NCBI GenBank assembly: GCA_009617715.1
Contig: VTFK01000653.1
Span: 1-64,000 of the forward strand
Source: Plectrocnemia conspersa
Lineage: Eukaryota > Arthropoda > Insecta > Trichoptera > Polycentropodidae
Length of the DNA: 64,000 bases
Reading direction: 5' to 3'
Positions 11,675 to 23,942 of the stretch are shown here, piece after piece. How positions within the stretch are numbered: position 1 is the first letter of the stretch; every line of letters starts with the position of its first letter. The position numbers were made by a program, and so were the translations under genes. The notes under the pieces are model-generated. The model saw only the letters and a list, made by a program, of their open reading frames with translations. It ran no database searches and had not been told where the DNA came from.

Positions 11675-13498
11675 CGTTCAGCGGGACAGCATCGCGACTA
11701 ATATGGCGCCGGGGTGGTCCACCTCTTTTCCCTCTCAAGAGAGGGTACGAGAGGAGGCGGAGCGAGGTCCGCTCCTCCTCCTCCGCTTCTTCCGTTTAAA
11801 AACACACTACCGACGTTCAAAATCAATATTATACCAAACTAATTTTACATAAGATTATTTTTGTATTAAATGATTGCAGAATATTAAAATACATTTTTAT
11901 CCTTTATTTGATTGCGCATTATCGTGCAAGAGAATAGAACCTTCGCAGTTTTTACCCCATTTTGTATTTTTTTTGCCAATAACTTCATTATAATTTTCCT
12001 TTTGAGAATTGTATTGGTGCTTTCTGTTATTATAAAAAAAATCGTTTTAGTTTCTGATTAAAATACAGCCGAAGAATGGATCGTTTACGTTGGGTAAAAG
12101 AGCGCGTAATTTTTATTTTATTTTCAGTTTGTGCGGTAGCCATTTATCGAGCCTTTTTACTATATCTAGCTATTTAAAACGATTCATATCGAAATAAAAT
12201 CTGCATTTTAAACTTTGTAGCTGGATTAGAGTCGACGTGAAGGGGGAAGCGGCTGCTTTTTATCTCGCTTCTTAGCTCCGCTTAGTAGGAGTTTGTACTC
12301 TCGTTTATTCTTAGTTCCAAAAAAATCTGGTACAAGTTTTTTTGAAAGATCTGAATGGTATGTACGCGTATATATACGCTGATCGAGATGGAGGAGGCTC
12401 TTTTACTTTATATATTCTCAACGCCTATACAAATGGCGACGATTTTGGTGGTGGAATTGAATGTTTATTTTATGCTGTATTTTTAAACCGCCGCAATTTA
12501 AACAAATGGAAACTTGTCACCCAGAATTTTATTGGCGTTTGAAAGGCACTGAACCATCGTCCGACCTCCGATCATCACGTACGTCGGCATAAAAAATATG
12601 CATTAATGCGGATTGTATCTACTAATATGATAATGCTTATAACATTTTATTATTCGATCGTCGGATGGTCTCGAAAAAATCATATAATTTTAACTTTCAC
12701 TCAAAATCTTAATTTACAGAAGAGTTTATAAATCGGTGCTATTAAAATACAGACTCTATAGAGTAACATTTACAAAAAAAAAAGGTAAAATTTACAAAAC
12801 AAAAATCGCACTTATTTTCCTAGCAACTCAATGAAATAATTGTCGTTATGGTCTAGAAAGGTTAAAATTATAATAAAAAGCAGAACGATATTATATGTGA
12901 TTTAAACATAATTAAGAATAAGCTCTAGTTTAAATATTTTAAGACAGGCAAGGAAAATTTGTAAAACGCCATTTACATGACTTTGTAAAAGAGCAGCGTT
13001 TTGAGACAAGATAGAAAATCAACCTGTCTAACAAATTTAGATATTTTAAAAATAAATTTCAAGCAATTAATGAAAAGAATTAACGTTTTAAATTTTAAAA
13101 CGTTTTTTAATATAATTTATTTTTCTATTTTTAGACTTTTTAATTTTGATTAAGGGAGCTATTTTGAATTTTTTTGGGTAACAACTATTTTAAAACAAGA
13201 TGGTGTATCAAAATAACTAACAAACTTAGCTGAGATATTTTTAGAACAAATTTCACGCAAGCGATAAAAAATGATTTTTATTTAAATTTTTAAAAGTTTT
13301 AATATAAATTTTTTTTTTTATATATTTTTAGACGTTTTTAATTTTATTAAGAGAGTTTTTTTTAATTCTTATCACCGCCATTTTAAAACAATTTTTTTCA
13401 CCGGGGTATTTTTAGAAAAAGATATCGTATTGTCAAATTCCGTTATATCTCTCACTTACGACCCAAAAAAAAAAGAGTTCTTGAATTTAAATATATTT

Positions 13499-13573
13499 AA
13501 ATTTCTATTTTAGAACGTTTGTAAATGGTTTTAGAAAATAATACCATTTACAAACATTCTAAAATAGAAATTT
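13499..13573. repeat. hairpin-forming inverted repeat, 31-bp arms
   Basis: The arms are 13499-13529 and 13543-13573, with one mismatch and a 13-nt spacer. A second shorter palindrome (CAATCATCTAAAATTTAGATGATTG) follows at 13589-13613. Both are non-coding. Confidence 0.85.
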
Positions 13574-13671
13574 ACAAAAATGAAAAAACAATCATCTAAA
13601 ATTTAGATGATTGTTCTTTGTGTTGTATATATTTTTTTTTTGTGAATTGTAATAATACGATGTATTATTTT

Positions 13672-13725
13672 TCACCATGACGCATTCATGACTCATTGGG
13701 ATACCTTGTTAGTTCATGATGGTCG
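13672..13725 (+). repeat. short palindromic repeat 'CATGATGGTC', copy 1
   Basis: Contains CACCATGA, GACTCATTGGGATACC and CATGATGGTCGTAATTTA. Related segments occur at 20576-20630 and, inverted, at 53133-53186. The ends are complementary (ACCATSATG and CATGATGGT), so the unit can fold on itself. The middle (TGGCGCATTGGG in the 53-kb copy) resembles an RNA polymerase III A box. A small SINE or structured repeat is possible. Confidence 0.5.
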
Positions 13726-15650
13726 TAATTTATTTTAAAGAAATAAAAGAGTTCCTGATGAGAATGTATTTATAAAAAAATACCTAAAATAATTGTAATA
13801 AGAACTGTAAATCAAGTACTTTCTTAACTAGACGAAATAAATTATGGCTTATAACTGTAGTTGATACAGGTTCATATGCAAAGACTTAAGTGGAAGGGAA
13901 TTGTATTATACGATAAGTAAATAATATTTATAAATTGGAATGGTTAAATGTTTAAGAATTATTGAAGATGAGTGTTTTAGTATTAAGTTAGAAAACACTA
14001 ATAAGAAATAAAGATGTACATAGATTTAATACTAGAATTAGCGATCATTTAATGACAGTTAGATAAAAGAAAACGAGTACGGCCAGGGGAATATTGTACG
14101 GAGGTATGATAATATTCGTAAAAATATAAAGGTTTCCTCGATGGAATAAGGAAACACATTCGTGCATTTAGAAATAAATTTATTTATTAAAATGTTTATT
14201 GATTAAATTTGTTTAGTGTATAGCTAAGTAAATTAATAAAATAAATAATTTATGTGAAAAAAATCGCATGATAAATTTATATAGAAAAGCTATTAAATCG
14301 CCAGTTGTGGTTTATATGATAGATTTGTGCATAAAAACGTCGGTGATATGTTTACCTGTGGCCCATATTTACATTCGCTAAAAAGCTTACACAGTCATAA
14401 GCTCGTGCGAGCAAACACTCGGATGGAATTACATCATAACGGTTATAGTTGTTATAAAAAAATATCGGGCGTTATACGTCCAAGATGGCGTATAAAAGCG
14501 GCAGTTTAGCGTTAACGAGATAAAGTTTGCGTTAAGGGCGCACAAAGGCTCGCGTGATACGCAATAACAGATTAGGGAATTCGGTAACGACCCACATTAA
14601 TCCAACCCCACGACGTAAATAACTATTTGCTTCCTTTTTACCCGACACGAATCTCTTCTTCCTTTTTATCTCTAGTATAAAAACACGTATTGAATTCGTA
14701 TTTTTGACAAATGATCCATTTTTAGATAAATAATAAACTTGATCATTTTATAGACTTTTTTCATTGATCGATAAACTTATTTGCCACTTTGTTATTCGCT
14801 CGCTTTTCTGCTCAACCGGAAGTTGCCCCGAGCAAGATCGGCAAAGAAACTGATTCTGTGTCGTACTTGAATGGTTCACAGATTTATTTTTAAATTTAAT
14901 AATTTATCATTTTTTAAAATTACAATATGGCCGTACAGTTTGCGCCAAAATAATATCGTCGTTTCACTGTCGATCAAAAAAACAGGTTAAGCACTAGGAG
15001 ATTCAGTGTGGGTCTAAGTGAAAGTGCTTTTAAGGGTCGTCTCAGTCGATTCGACGTAGATTCCCTTGGTAAGATTTCGGATGAACTTTCCTATATTTGA
15101 GTATAAGTCAGAAGCGAAGCGGTAATTCTAAAAGTTTCTGGCATAAATACCATTAAAGAATGGGAGAAGTGAAACGTCATATATAATCTTTCCACAAATA
15201 CAGATGATTTACAGTGGAACCAGATTTTTTTATTTTGTCTAATACATATATTATCAAAATTTATTTTTTAATAAGAAACATTCAAGAAACATAAAACTAT
15301 TAGTTTTATGTCTTGCATAATTTATTTCGATGCAACAATTATTATATTATAAAAATATATTTTTTTAAGGAAATTTTACTTTTTTAGGGAAATTTTCTAA
15401 ACATTTTTATTATAAATAGATAAAAATTGTGAAAATTCATAAAATATATTAAACTTTAAGCATTATTCTTAGACTATTTACTTAATAAATTGCTTTAGAT
15501 CGCTAATATCACAATACGCAGTAGTGCATAAGTAGCATAAGTTGTGATTCGCCCACGACACGGAACGGAGTGCTATTATGCAGTTATGACTGATGCGGTT
15601 AGCCACGCTGTTAAAATCGAACGAATTCAATGGCTAACAGTAAAAATATG

Positions 15651-16290
15651 TTCCTACTGCGACGGCGCTGACACGATTTTATTGCTTTTAACGTGAATTT
15701 TTGACTTCTGAGAAGTGATAATTGTTTTGCGCCCTCCTATTGACCAAAATTTGACCAATACTATAATATAAGAAGTCCGTAGTAATATCGGTATGGATAG
15801 CTATCATATTTTTAAAACATAGTGTGATATTCAAGTGTAGATAAACTATGGAGCGATATGTAAAATATCTTTTGTACTTTTCCCCCCTGAGAAATGAGTA
15901 GGCTTAGTTTGTATTTTGGACTTGACCTTAAACTATAATTAGTTTTTGAACTTTCATTAGGTTAAGTTGGGTTTGGTCAATTCGTGTAGGTTATGTTTGG
16001 GTTTGAACAGCAAATGGATATTTCGCAACTGTCAAATTGAGCTTCATAAACATTTTAGAGCAGCATAAAATTAATCAGTTAAATTATATTTTCGGTAGTA
16101 GAAATATCTACTGGTGAAAAGTATTTAGGCTTAACTAGTGAAAATGTAACTTCACTAAAAAATACACTTACATTTATACATTGCATGTAAATAAATATTG
16201 ATAAAAATGTAAATCATATCATTTTACTAGCAACTGTCAGATTGGTTAAAATATATATCTACCGGTGAAAAAGTATTCCGATATAATTTC
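15651..16290 (+). repeat. dispersed repeat R2, longest copy
   Basis: It starts TGTTCCTACTGCGACGGCG and runs through the TTATTGCTTTTAACGTGAA core, a TTAGGTTAAGTTGGG tract and a CTACCGGTGAAAAAGTATTCCG end. This copy joins the two sequence types seen separately elsewhere into one non-coding element of about 640 bp. Confidence 0.6.
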
Positions 16291-18044
16291 GCTGAAATGC
16301 CATATTTTAAAAAATATTTTCGGAATAAATTTGAAACTGTTTTTTTAAGATTTTTTAGAGGAAAATCGTAAAAAAATGATTTTTATTTAAATTTTAAAAC
16401 ATTTTTTAAAGTTTGTATTCAATTTTTAGACGTACTTAAACCATTTTCTATTTTATTAACCGAGTTTTTTTTTTAATTTTTGAATTACCGCTATTTTAAA
16501 ACAATATTGCAGATTAAGTTATTTTTAGAACATGTTTCACGCAAGCGATAAAAAATGATTTTTATTTAAAATTTATATTAAAAAACATTTTTTTTAATGA
16601 AAAAATATTAAAAATTATTCCACTGAAATAAAGTTTAGAATCTGGGACGGCATTTTAGATTTTTCCAGTTTTTTTAATATTTAGATTTAATTAGGATTCA
16701 TAGTATTTAATTAAATTACATACATTTTTTCGGCTAAATTCAATTGGAGGAAGGCAAATGCCCTTATTTGTTACTTCCAAATTACGTCCCTGTAGTACGG
16801 TTATGTTCGATTATTAGCATCTTGAGAATTTTAGAGAATCCAAACGTCTCTCTCGATGCAATGCTTCGGAGCGGATCAAGACGATTTGTTATTATCTAAA
16901 AATGAATAAATTTAGATTAAGATATGTAACGCATTCCTTTTTATTTGGCACCGACCATCGAATTGTTCAGGTAATACCAGTATCTTTTACAAGTGCTTTT
17001 ATTTCATCGTAATGCTTTGGATGGTCTTGACAAATTCAATCATTGCATTTTAGAATATTATTAAAATATATAAACTATTATTTTCTTTGATGAAAATGAT
17101 TTTAACATAATTTTTAACACATTAAATACCGTGTGCACAAATTTGAGGGTTTCGTCATTATATCTTTATACAAAAAATACCCATTAAACTGTAATGTATT
17201 TATTGAGCGCATTAGTAAAATTGTTACTAATACCATATTAACTAAAATAGTTATAAAAAAGTCTTTTTAGGTAATAAACACATTTCGAGTATTTTTTAAT
17301 TTTTATAATATTAAATCATTGCAGTTCTCGACCTGTTCAAAGTAAGTCAGGACTCTCATCCTATTTTTAAATAAATGCAAATACAATGTAGAAAATTTCT
17401 TAAAATATACTTTTATAATTTGTACAGTTTCGCATAACCCTACTGCGAACTTGAATATTGAAGATAATACGCAGCTAAGGACAGTTTCGTTCAATTACCG
17501 CGTTGAAAAAACGACCCCCGTCGCGAGAGGCTCTTTGCAAATAATGGAACAAAAACGAACCCCGAGCCCCGTATTAATTTATTCAATTTACAACAAAAAC
17601 GCCACCCTCTCCCACTCCTCTAGTGAATATTTATATGTATATAGCACGTATCGCAATCGATCGATTAGCTACCTATCTATTCACATTCAATAGTTGCAGA
17701 TTCTGAGGATAATTACAAATAAAGTGAAATTGATGCGAGCTATTTGCGGGCAGAACACAAGGCGAGGGCGAGAGGGTGAGATTTCTCACCTGAGCCACCC
17801 TGCCACCCTCGACCACTTTGCTGTGAGTTAAAAACATTTCAACCAACATTAAGTGCCCCTTTACAGATCGAATAGCGTTGCGCGGCCATACGGGCGTATT
17901 TTATATTTTTAAAGAAAATTGTATAATATTATTATATTTATTAAAATACACCTATATCATGTTTTACTCAGTTAATAAAATTTTTTTTTTTTTAATATAT
18001 GCCACTATCAAGAAATTTACAAGAATAAAAAAAAATAAAAGCGT

Positions 18045-18195
18045 TTCCACTGCGACGGCACCGATACGATTTTATTGCTTTTGACGTGAATTTTTGAATT
18101 CTGAGAAGTGATACTTGTTTTTGCCAAACCAAAATTCGGTTTGAATATGCTTTAGCCAATTCTCTAATATCAAAAGTTAATAGTAATACCGGTAA
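18045..18195 (+). repeat. dispersed repeat R2, partial copy
   Basis: It begins GCGTTTCCACTGCGACGGCAC and carries the GATTTTATTGCTTTTGACGT core. It is truncated before the TTAGGTT tract and runs into a 15-bp tandem array. Confidence 0.65.
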
Positions 18196-18221
18196 GGCTA
18201 GTAGCTGAGTGCGATTATTCG

Positions 18222-18298
18222 TGAAAGCAATTGTCCCGAGAGCAAGTGTCCTGAGAGCAATTGTCGCAGAAGCAATTGTCCCGAGAGCAATTGTCACC
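18222..18298. repeat. 15-bp tandem repeat, about five units
   Basis: The unit is roughly GAGAGCAATTGTCCC with small variations. A related, looser array of TTTTGTCG/GTGGAC words lies at about 19800-19900. The unit length is divisible by three, so both strands show short open frames, but composition gives no reason to call protein. Confidence 0.8.
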
Positions 18299-20575
18299 GA
18301 ACCAAATATACAACTATGTTAATATGATTAAAACTACGGTAGCTATCGTGTCCTTAAATTTCGTTATCTTAATGTTACTGCATTGAGAAATATATTACTT
18401 AATTAGAATATTTATTAAGAAATATACCTACAAAATCGGGTTAATAAATTGAACCATTTTTCATTCAACTGAGCCAAAAACGCGCTAGCATAATTTATAA
18501 GCGTGAAAATTCAAATATGCTTTTGAATTCAAAGCTAGTTTCGGCATATAATCGACGAAAAATGGATTCTAAGCTTCAAAGGCAAGGACAAACTTCTTTG
18601 TTGAAATAGGACACCATCGTGAGAAAACCTTTTGCAAAATAAAGAAAAATAACTGCCATAAATAAGAAAGATTACTTATATTCGTTCAAATCCCATGAGA
18701 AAAGATAACATGCGCATTCGGGAATGCCATCCAAATGGCCGTTCGTAATCTGCTCCAGCAGTTATAGGAGATCTGATAAAAAAAATACCCACCCACCTTT
18801 TGTAATTGACCGTTTTACCGAAAGGGACAAAAAATAAAATCTTCTATTGATGAATCCATGGGTATAAATATATATACGCGTACAACTAACGATCACTTCC
18901 ACAGATTCTTCATCAGGGACACTTTTAGTGACATTCACACTTCCGAACTTAAAGCAGCAGAACCTTAATAGTTCTTCAAATAGGACTTAATAATTTTGTA
19001 CGAATTTTGATCAAGAGTAGGCTGAAGACCGCAGAAGCAGCCGCTTCTCTCTTCGCATTATCTGGTCTAACTCGACGTCTGAAATTCAGAGTTGAACACA
19101 CAGAATAACATAACTATAGGTAATTTGTCACAAGCCAAACATGCTATTTGTCTTAGATTGAGCTCACATGTTTTTGTTGGCACCGCTGTCGTGTGCATGT
19201 CAGTTATCAGTAATGTTAAACGCGTAGTTTGTTTTTGATAGTCGAGCAATGACGACGCATTTTGTCACGTTCGACATTTTATCTTTATTTTAAAAATGAA
19301 AGAGCAAATAATTTATGATTAATTTGCGTTAATCATTAAGACGAGGATATTATGTCTTAACAAAAAGTTTATAAATAAAACAGACATTTGCAAGAGAGCC
19401 GCGAAGACATTAAAATTGCCAAAAGAGAAAGAAAATGAAGGACTCTGTGCTTAGTAATAGGCGAATCACTGCTAGGAATATTTTTGAAGAAGTTAACATT
19501 TCGTACGGTCCATGCAACACTTTGGGCTTTAATCATACATCAGCTAAATTTGTCTTAAAACTGTATCGTAAACAATATGCATGGTTATAAATGTATTATA
19601 TACTAAAACAAAGGTTTGGTCCGCTAAATAGAAAAGACAAGAGCAAAAAAGTGCGTTAAGTTCGATCGAATGTCAATGTTTTATTCCATTTTTTTTCTTA
19701 ATTATAATGATATATATATATACTACGAATTAATACATCCAGGTCGTGCTGTCATTAAAGATCAGTATCTTGAAATTTTATGTTGTTGCGTATCTATGAG
19801 CTTTTGTCGGATGGACCATTTCGGCTATATCTTTTGTCGTGGACGTATTGTCGTTGGACCAAAAGTCCGCGATGCTTTTGTCGTGACACGGTTGCGCGAG
19901 ACGATCTGAAGAAAACGTTCATAATTGTGGACAAACTACATGTTTGAAGTGGTAATTGAAACTATTTGTATTCTGGTTAATAAGATTAAAAATACAAGAT
20001 AAAAAGAATTTCTGATTGAGCTGATTTTATATCAGATAAAGCATTTCATGTCACAATATCAAATTTGAGAATAATGCATTAAATCTAAAATTTAAAATTA
20101 AACAGAGAAAATATAGATTTAGACCCTTCGTTTTTATGCGATGTAAAGCGGTGTAACCCCCGTCCGCATCCGATTCAATTTAGCAGTGTTATGATTTATC
20201 ATTAGCTGCCAAGGTGTTAGGGGATGGTGTTCTAGTTGCCACACCAACAAAAATATTTTCACCGCCACTCATCTTTCGCACAAAACCTATTTGAATATAG
20301 CCTAAATATAAACGGTTGAATTTTATTTAAGATTAGCATAAAACTATATGTGTGAAATTAGCGATAAAAACTTTAAAATGGTGAAGTTTAATGCAACGAG
20401 GTCGCGAATATGCGAACAAATATACATTTTTCACACTGCGCTATTAAATGTTTGCGTGTTAACCATTTTGGAATTATCACTTTATAAATTAAGTTCTGAA
20501 ATAAGTATTTTTAAATATTATATTATTCAATACTTTGCATAAATTAATGGAATAATTATTGTTTATACACTAATA

Positions 20576-20630
20576 GTGGCCATCATGATGCAATGGGGAA
20601 ACCTGTCAAGTCATGATGGTCAGATTTGTA
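20576..20630 (+). repeat. short palindromic repeat 'CATGATGGTC', copy 2
   Basis: GGCCATCATGATGCAATGGG, then AAACCTGTCAAG and TCATGATGGTCAGA, in the same order as the 13.67-kb copy. Confidence 0.5.
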
Positions 20631-21004
20631 ATAAAAAATAAATAAAATAAAATAACTAACAACTATAAGATAATAAAAATAAGATAAAAATCAATCATTA
20701 GATAAGAAATATATGATGAAAAATATATGATGTAATAAAAATATTTGGAGTATTTTCGATATATTTTTTCTATTATATATAAATAAAATAAAATAATGAA
20801 ATATTTTTTGCTGTTTATTAAAATATTTGTTAAAAAAACTAATGACATGTGAAAATAACTTTGTGGCAAAATATAACTACGCATCATAAATTCATAAGTA
20901 CTCGTGAAAAATGAAAAAAAAATATCTCCATATAATAATTTATAGATCACAAAAAATAATACAAATTTTACTAAAAAGCTATTTAAATAATAGAAAAGTA
21001 GTAC

Positions 21005-21455
21005 GAATGTAAAGTGGTGAAGTGTGGAATTTCACAGGGCTCTATTCTGGGACCATTATTATTTAATCTATACATAAATGATTTAACCCTATATAAAGTT
21101 GCAGGAAGGCAGTGGCGTAGCTAGGGTATGTGCCGCCCAGGGCGATACTTAAAATTGCCGCCCCTCCCATACATTTTTTGCAGGGTCATAAAATAAACTT
21201 TTCTTAAAATAATAAATTGGTTATTATTAAGCTCTTGTTATTTGTGGATTTATACATGTTTTAGTGCATTCAGGGTTAAGAACCACTAGACGATCCCATC
21301 GCGAATATGCCGCCCTCAAGCAAGAGCCGCCCGGGGCGGCCCGTCCTCTCCGCCCCCCCATAGCTACGCCACTGCAGGAAGGATTAAAATTAAACTCTAT
21401 GCTGATGATACAGTGCTAATATATAACTCTCAAACATACAAACTACTTATAAAAA
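21005..21455 (+). pseudogene. LINE (non-LTR retrotransposon) reverse transcriptase fragment, interrupted by a MITE
   Basis: Plus-strand translation gives KCGISQGSILGPLLFN followed by LYINDL before the MITE, and KIKLYADDTVLIY after it. These are the RT fingers/palm motif (QGSxLGPLLF) and the catalytic YADD box, in order and in the same frame once the 265-bp MITE (21110-21374) and one target duplication are removed. The flanks decay quickly, so only a fragment remains. Jockey- or CR1-like clades have this motif style; the clade is not resolved. Confidence 0.85.
21110..21374 (-). mobile_element. hAT-type MITE, CAGTGGCGTAGCTA family, copy 2
   Basis: A 265-bp element with CAGTGGCGTAGCTA termini, in the opposite orientation to copy 1. 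A perfect 8-bp target duplication, caggaagg, lies at 21102-21109 and 21375-21382, which is diagnostic of the hAT superfamily length. It interrupts the LINE reverse transcriptase fragment, so it is younger than that copy. Confidence 0.93.
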
Positions 21456-22261
21456 TAAGAATTACTATTTAAAAAATAGTATTCGCAATAGTAAAGTATC
21501 TGAAAAAATCGATTAAAGTGATAACTTGAACAAATTCTAAAATGCATAAAATTTTATGCAGAAAATATTTATTTTATTATAAATATAAAATGCCTAAAAC
21601 ATTTTCGCGTAATTATTTTTTTAACGAATAAAACTTTTTACCCACCTCTCCGTCGTCCCTTTATGGCTCCTTAATCGCCCACCGAATTCCCCAAAGTCAG
21701 CATTGTCCACCAGTGGGTGATATTGTCCACCTTGAGAACCTATGGTCAATACAATAATCACTTAATACATTTTAGGAAATATCGCGTAAATAGAAGCATA
21801 GTACAAAATTTGTAATAAAACGTTCGAAAAGTATTCACGAATACTTTTTAACGTTTTTTTAAAATATAAGGTAAACGAGCAAAAAGCGACACGTGCACAC
21901 TGCATGGACAGTGGGAGAAGTTCCATATGTAGGTCATGTGCAAAAAATGGGAGTAAGCAATCATTGTACATCGCTGCGCTACACACCTGGAACCAAATAT
22001 GTTTGATTTAAAGTGTTGAAAAAATATTTTTTAAAACAGCGTAAAACCGAGGGATATGTGTAGTTGTGGACAGAAGTGACGATATTAGAATATATAATTG
22101 TGATTTTTTAATGAAAAATCGACTTTATCTATTCTTTTCATATACATATGATACATTTATGAAAGTGGCTATTTTCACTTACCAAAAGTATAAACTGTTG
22201 GCTATTTGTACCTACAGTAGTACATAAGCAGTTGTGAACACAACTTATTATATCCTATACG

Positions 22262-22579
22262 TCACTAGCGAATTTTGTTTTAAAAAATAGTAGGGCGACA
22301 TATTAACTGTTAAGGCAAAAATGTTCCAAACGTGTATCGTATCATCTAATGATGAATTTTTGTCAAGTACATGCAAATACATGCAAATACATGCATATCA
22401 ATTGATACAGCAGATACACAATTGACGTTAAACCGAAATCAAAGCCTGTAGGGTTTGATTGATATGCATGTATTTGCATGCACTTGGCAAAAATTCATCA
22501 TTAGGTGATACGGTACACGTTTGGAACATTTTGCCTTAACAGCTAATATGTCGCCCTACTATTTTTTAAAAGCCAGTGA
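22262..22579. mobile_element. foldback (long inverted repeat) element, about 318 bp
   Basis: The left part (from TCACTAGC at 22262, through AAAAAATAGTAGGGCGAC, GTTCCAAACGTGTATCGTAT and ATGATGAATTTTTG to CATGCATATCA) is repeated in inverted form on the right, ending GCCAGTGA. The arms are about 120-130 bp with scattered mismatches, around a non-palindromic centre of roughly 55 bp. No ORF is present. It would form a long hairpin RNA if transcribed. Confidence 0.85.
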
Positions 22580-22879
22580 AATATATTACGCATTTATTAT
22601 AAACACAAAATTTCACAAGCATTTTTTCAAAATATAAACACATACCAGACGAGATAAATTTGCTTAAATATTAATAACATATTAAACTCGGTTTAGTTAA
22701 TATAAGAAAAATCACTAGACACACGCGTCAAAAATATGAACAGTATGAATACTACATTATTGAGATTACATCGACTTGGGAATCAATATGGCCAGTTAGA
22801 GGTTTTTAGCAATAATTACTTAGATATAAATGTTTATTTTTTTAGTAAACAAATGCTCTAAAAAAATTTTTTTATGAAA

Positions 22880-23360
22880 AGAATTAAATAAACCGAGTCA
22901 GTCGGACGATTGCACTGAAGTAAATACGCGTAGTGTAGAAAGAGTAAATATTAGCTTTACGGTGGTGTGCGTCAGGATACGTTTTCGGAAGCGACAGGTG
23001 GCTACGACGCCTACGCTCCCACGCTGTTACGGAAAACGCTCTTAAAGCCCGTTTTGCCCGATGCAAACGATACCGCATTGTTCGTTTTCCCAAAAGCTTT
23101 TGTGCCCAGCAATTAATCGACGCCGTTAATAACGCGGAGCATGAAAAGAACGACGCGAGAGCGATAAACGTAAACGCGGGATAAAATTCATTTCATAAGC
23201 AAAGAGGAGGCGTTTTTGCAATTACGAAGCAATTACCTAATGAAAGTGGGCGTGTTTTAAATTCGTAGACGCATGCGATTGGCTCGTAGCGCGCATGTGC
23301 ACTCCAACGCCTCTTCCCCTATTTCCTCGCTTACTCGCTATGAGGAAAGCGATTGACAAT
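22880..23360. promoter_or_regulatory. candidate regulatory island rich in homeodomain-type words
   Basis: GC-richer than its surroundings and without a sustained ORF. It contains CAATTAATCG, GTTAATAACG, CAATTACG, AATTACCTAATGAAAG and GATTGACA within about 300 bp. Clustered TAAT/ATTA words next to a developmental homeobox gene suggest an enhancer; this rests on sequence words only. Confidence 0.3.
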
Positions 23361-23880
23361 AAACGTTTAATGTTATTTAAGCCACACATCTTTGTGACTG
23401 GTATTCGTATAACGAATAATGAAATTATTTATTTTTAAGTAAATTTTGATATGATACCGGTTCAAATATCAATAAACGACTAACGATATTAATATTTATT
23501 TATAAAATAAATGAATTTTAATAAAAAAAGTATTTGAATTATTCGAAAATATTAATGATTTTTTTTATATTTAATTGGTTGAGAATAATATTGTTGTATT
23601 TTATAAAAGCAGCATGTTGAAAATCAATCAAAATTTTCAGTTCCAACATAGTCAATGTTAGCTGAATTTTGTACACAGATTTGAGTTAAAATAACTATTA
23701 ATTTGTCACAAAATATTTTATTTTAAAAATGATTTTAGAACACTTTAAAGCTATTTTAAATGCAAGCGTATTACATATTTATACGTGTTACGATATAAAA
23801 GTTGTATTGAATGTAATTAGTGATTTATATACTTTTTCAGATGCTGATTATTAAAAAATAATGAAAAAAATCTATCAAGT

Positions 23881-23942
23881 AAGTTTCATTGCAAATCATA
23901 CTTCTAATTTTAACATTTAGTATAGTTGGGGGGGGGGGGGGG
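23881..23942 (+). repeat. short repeat shared with 3180-3222, next to a G15 run
   Basis: AATCATACTTCTAATTTT and then ACATTTAGT occur both here and at about 3187-3222. A run of 15 G follows at 23928-23942, an unstable homopolymer. Confidence 0.6.

Noticed and set aside
11516..11852. Plus-strand ORFs of 61 and 69 aa
   Set aside because: They are antisense to homeobox exon 1 and its upstream GC-rich sequence.
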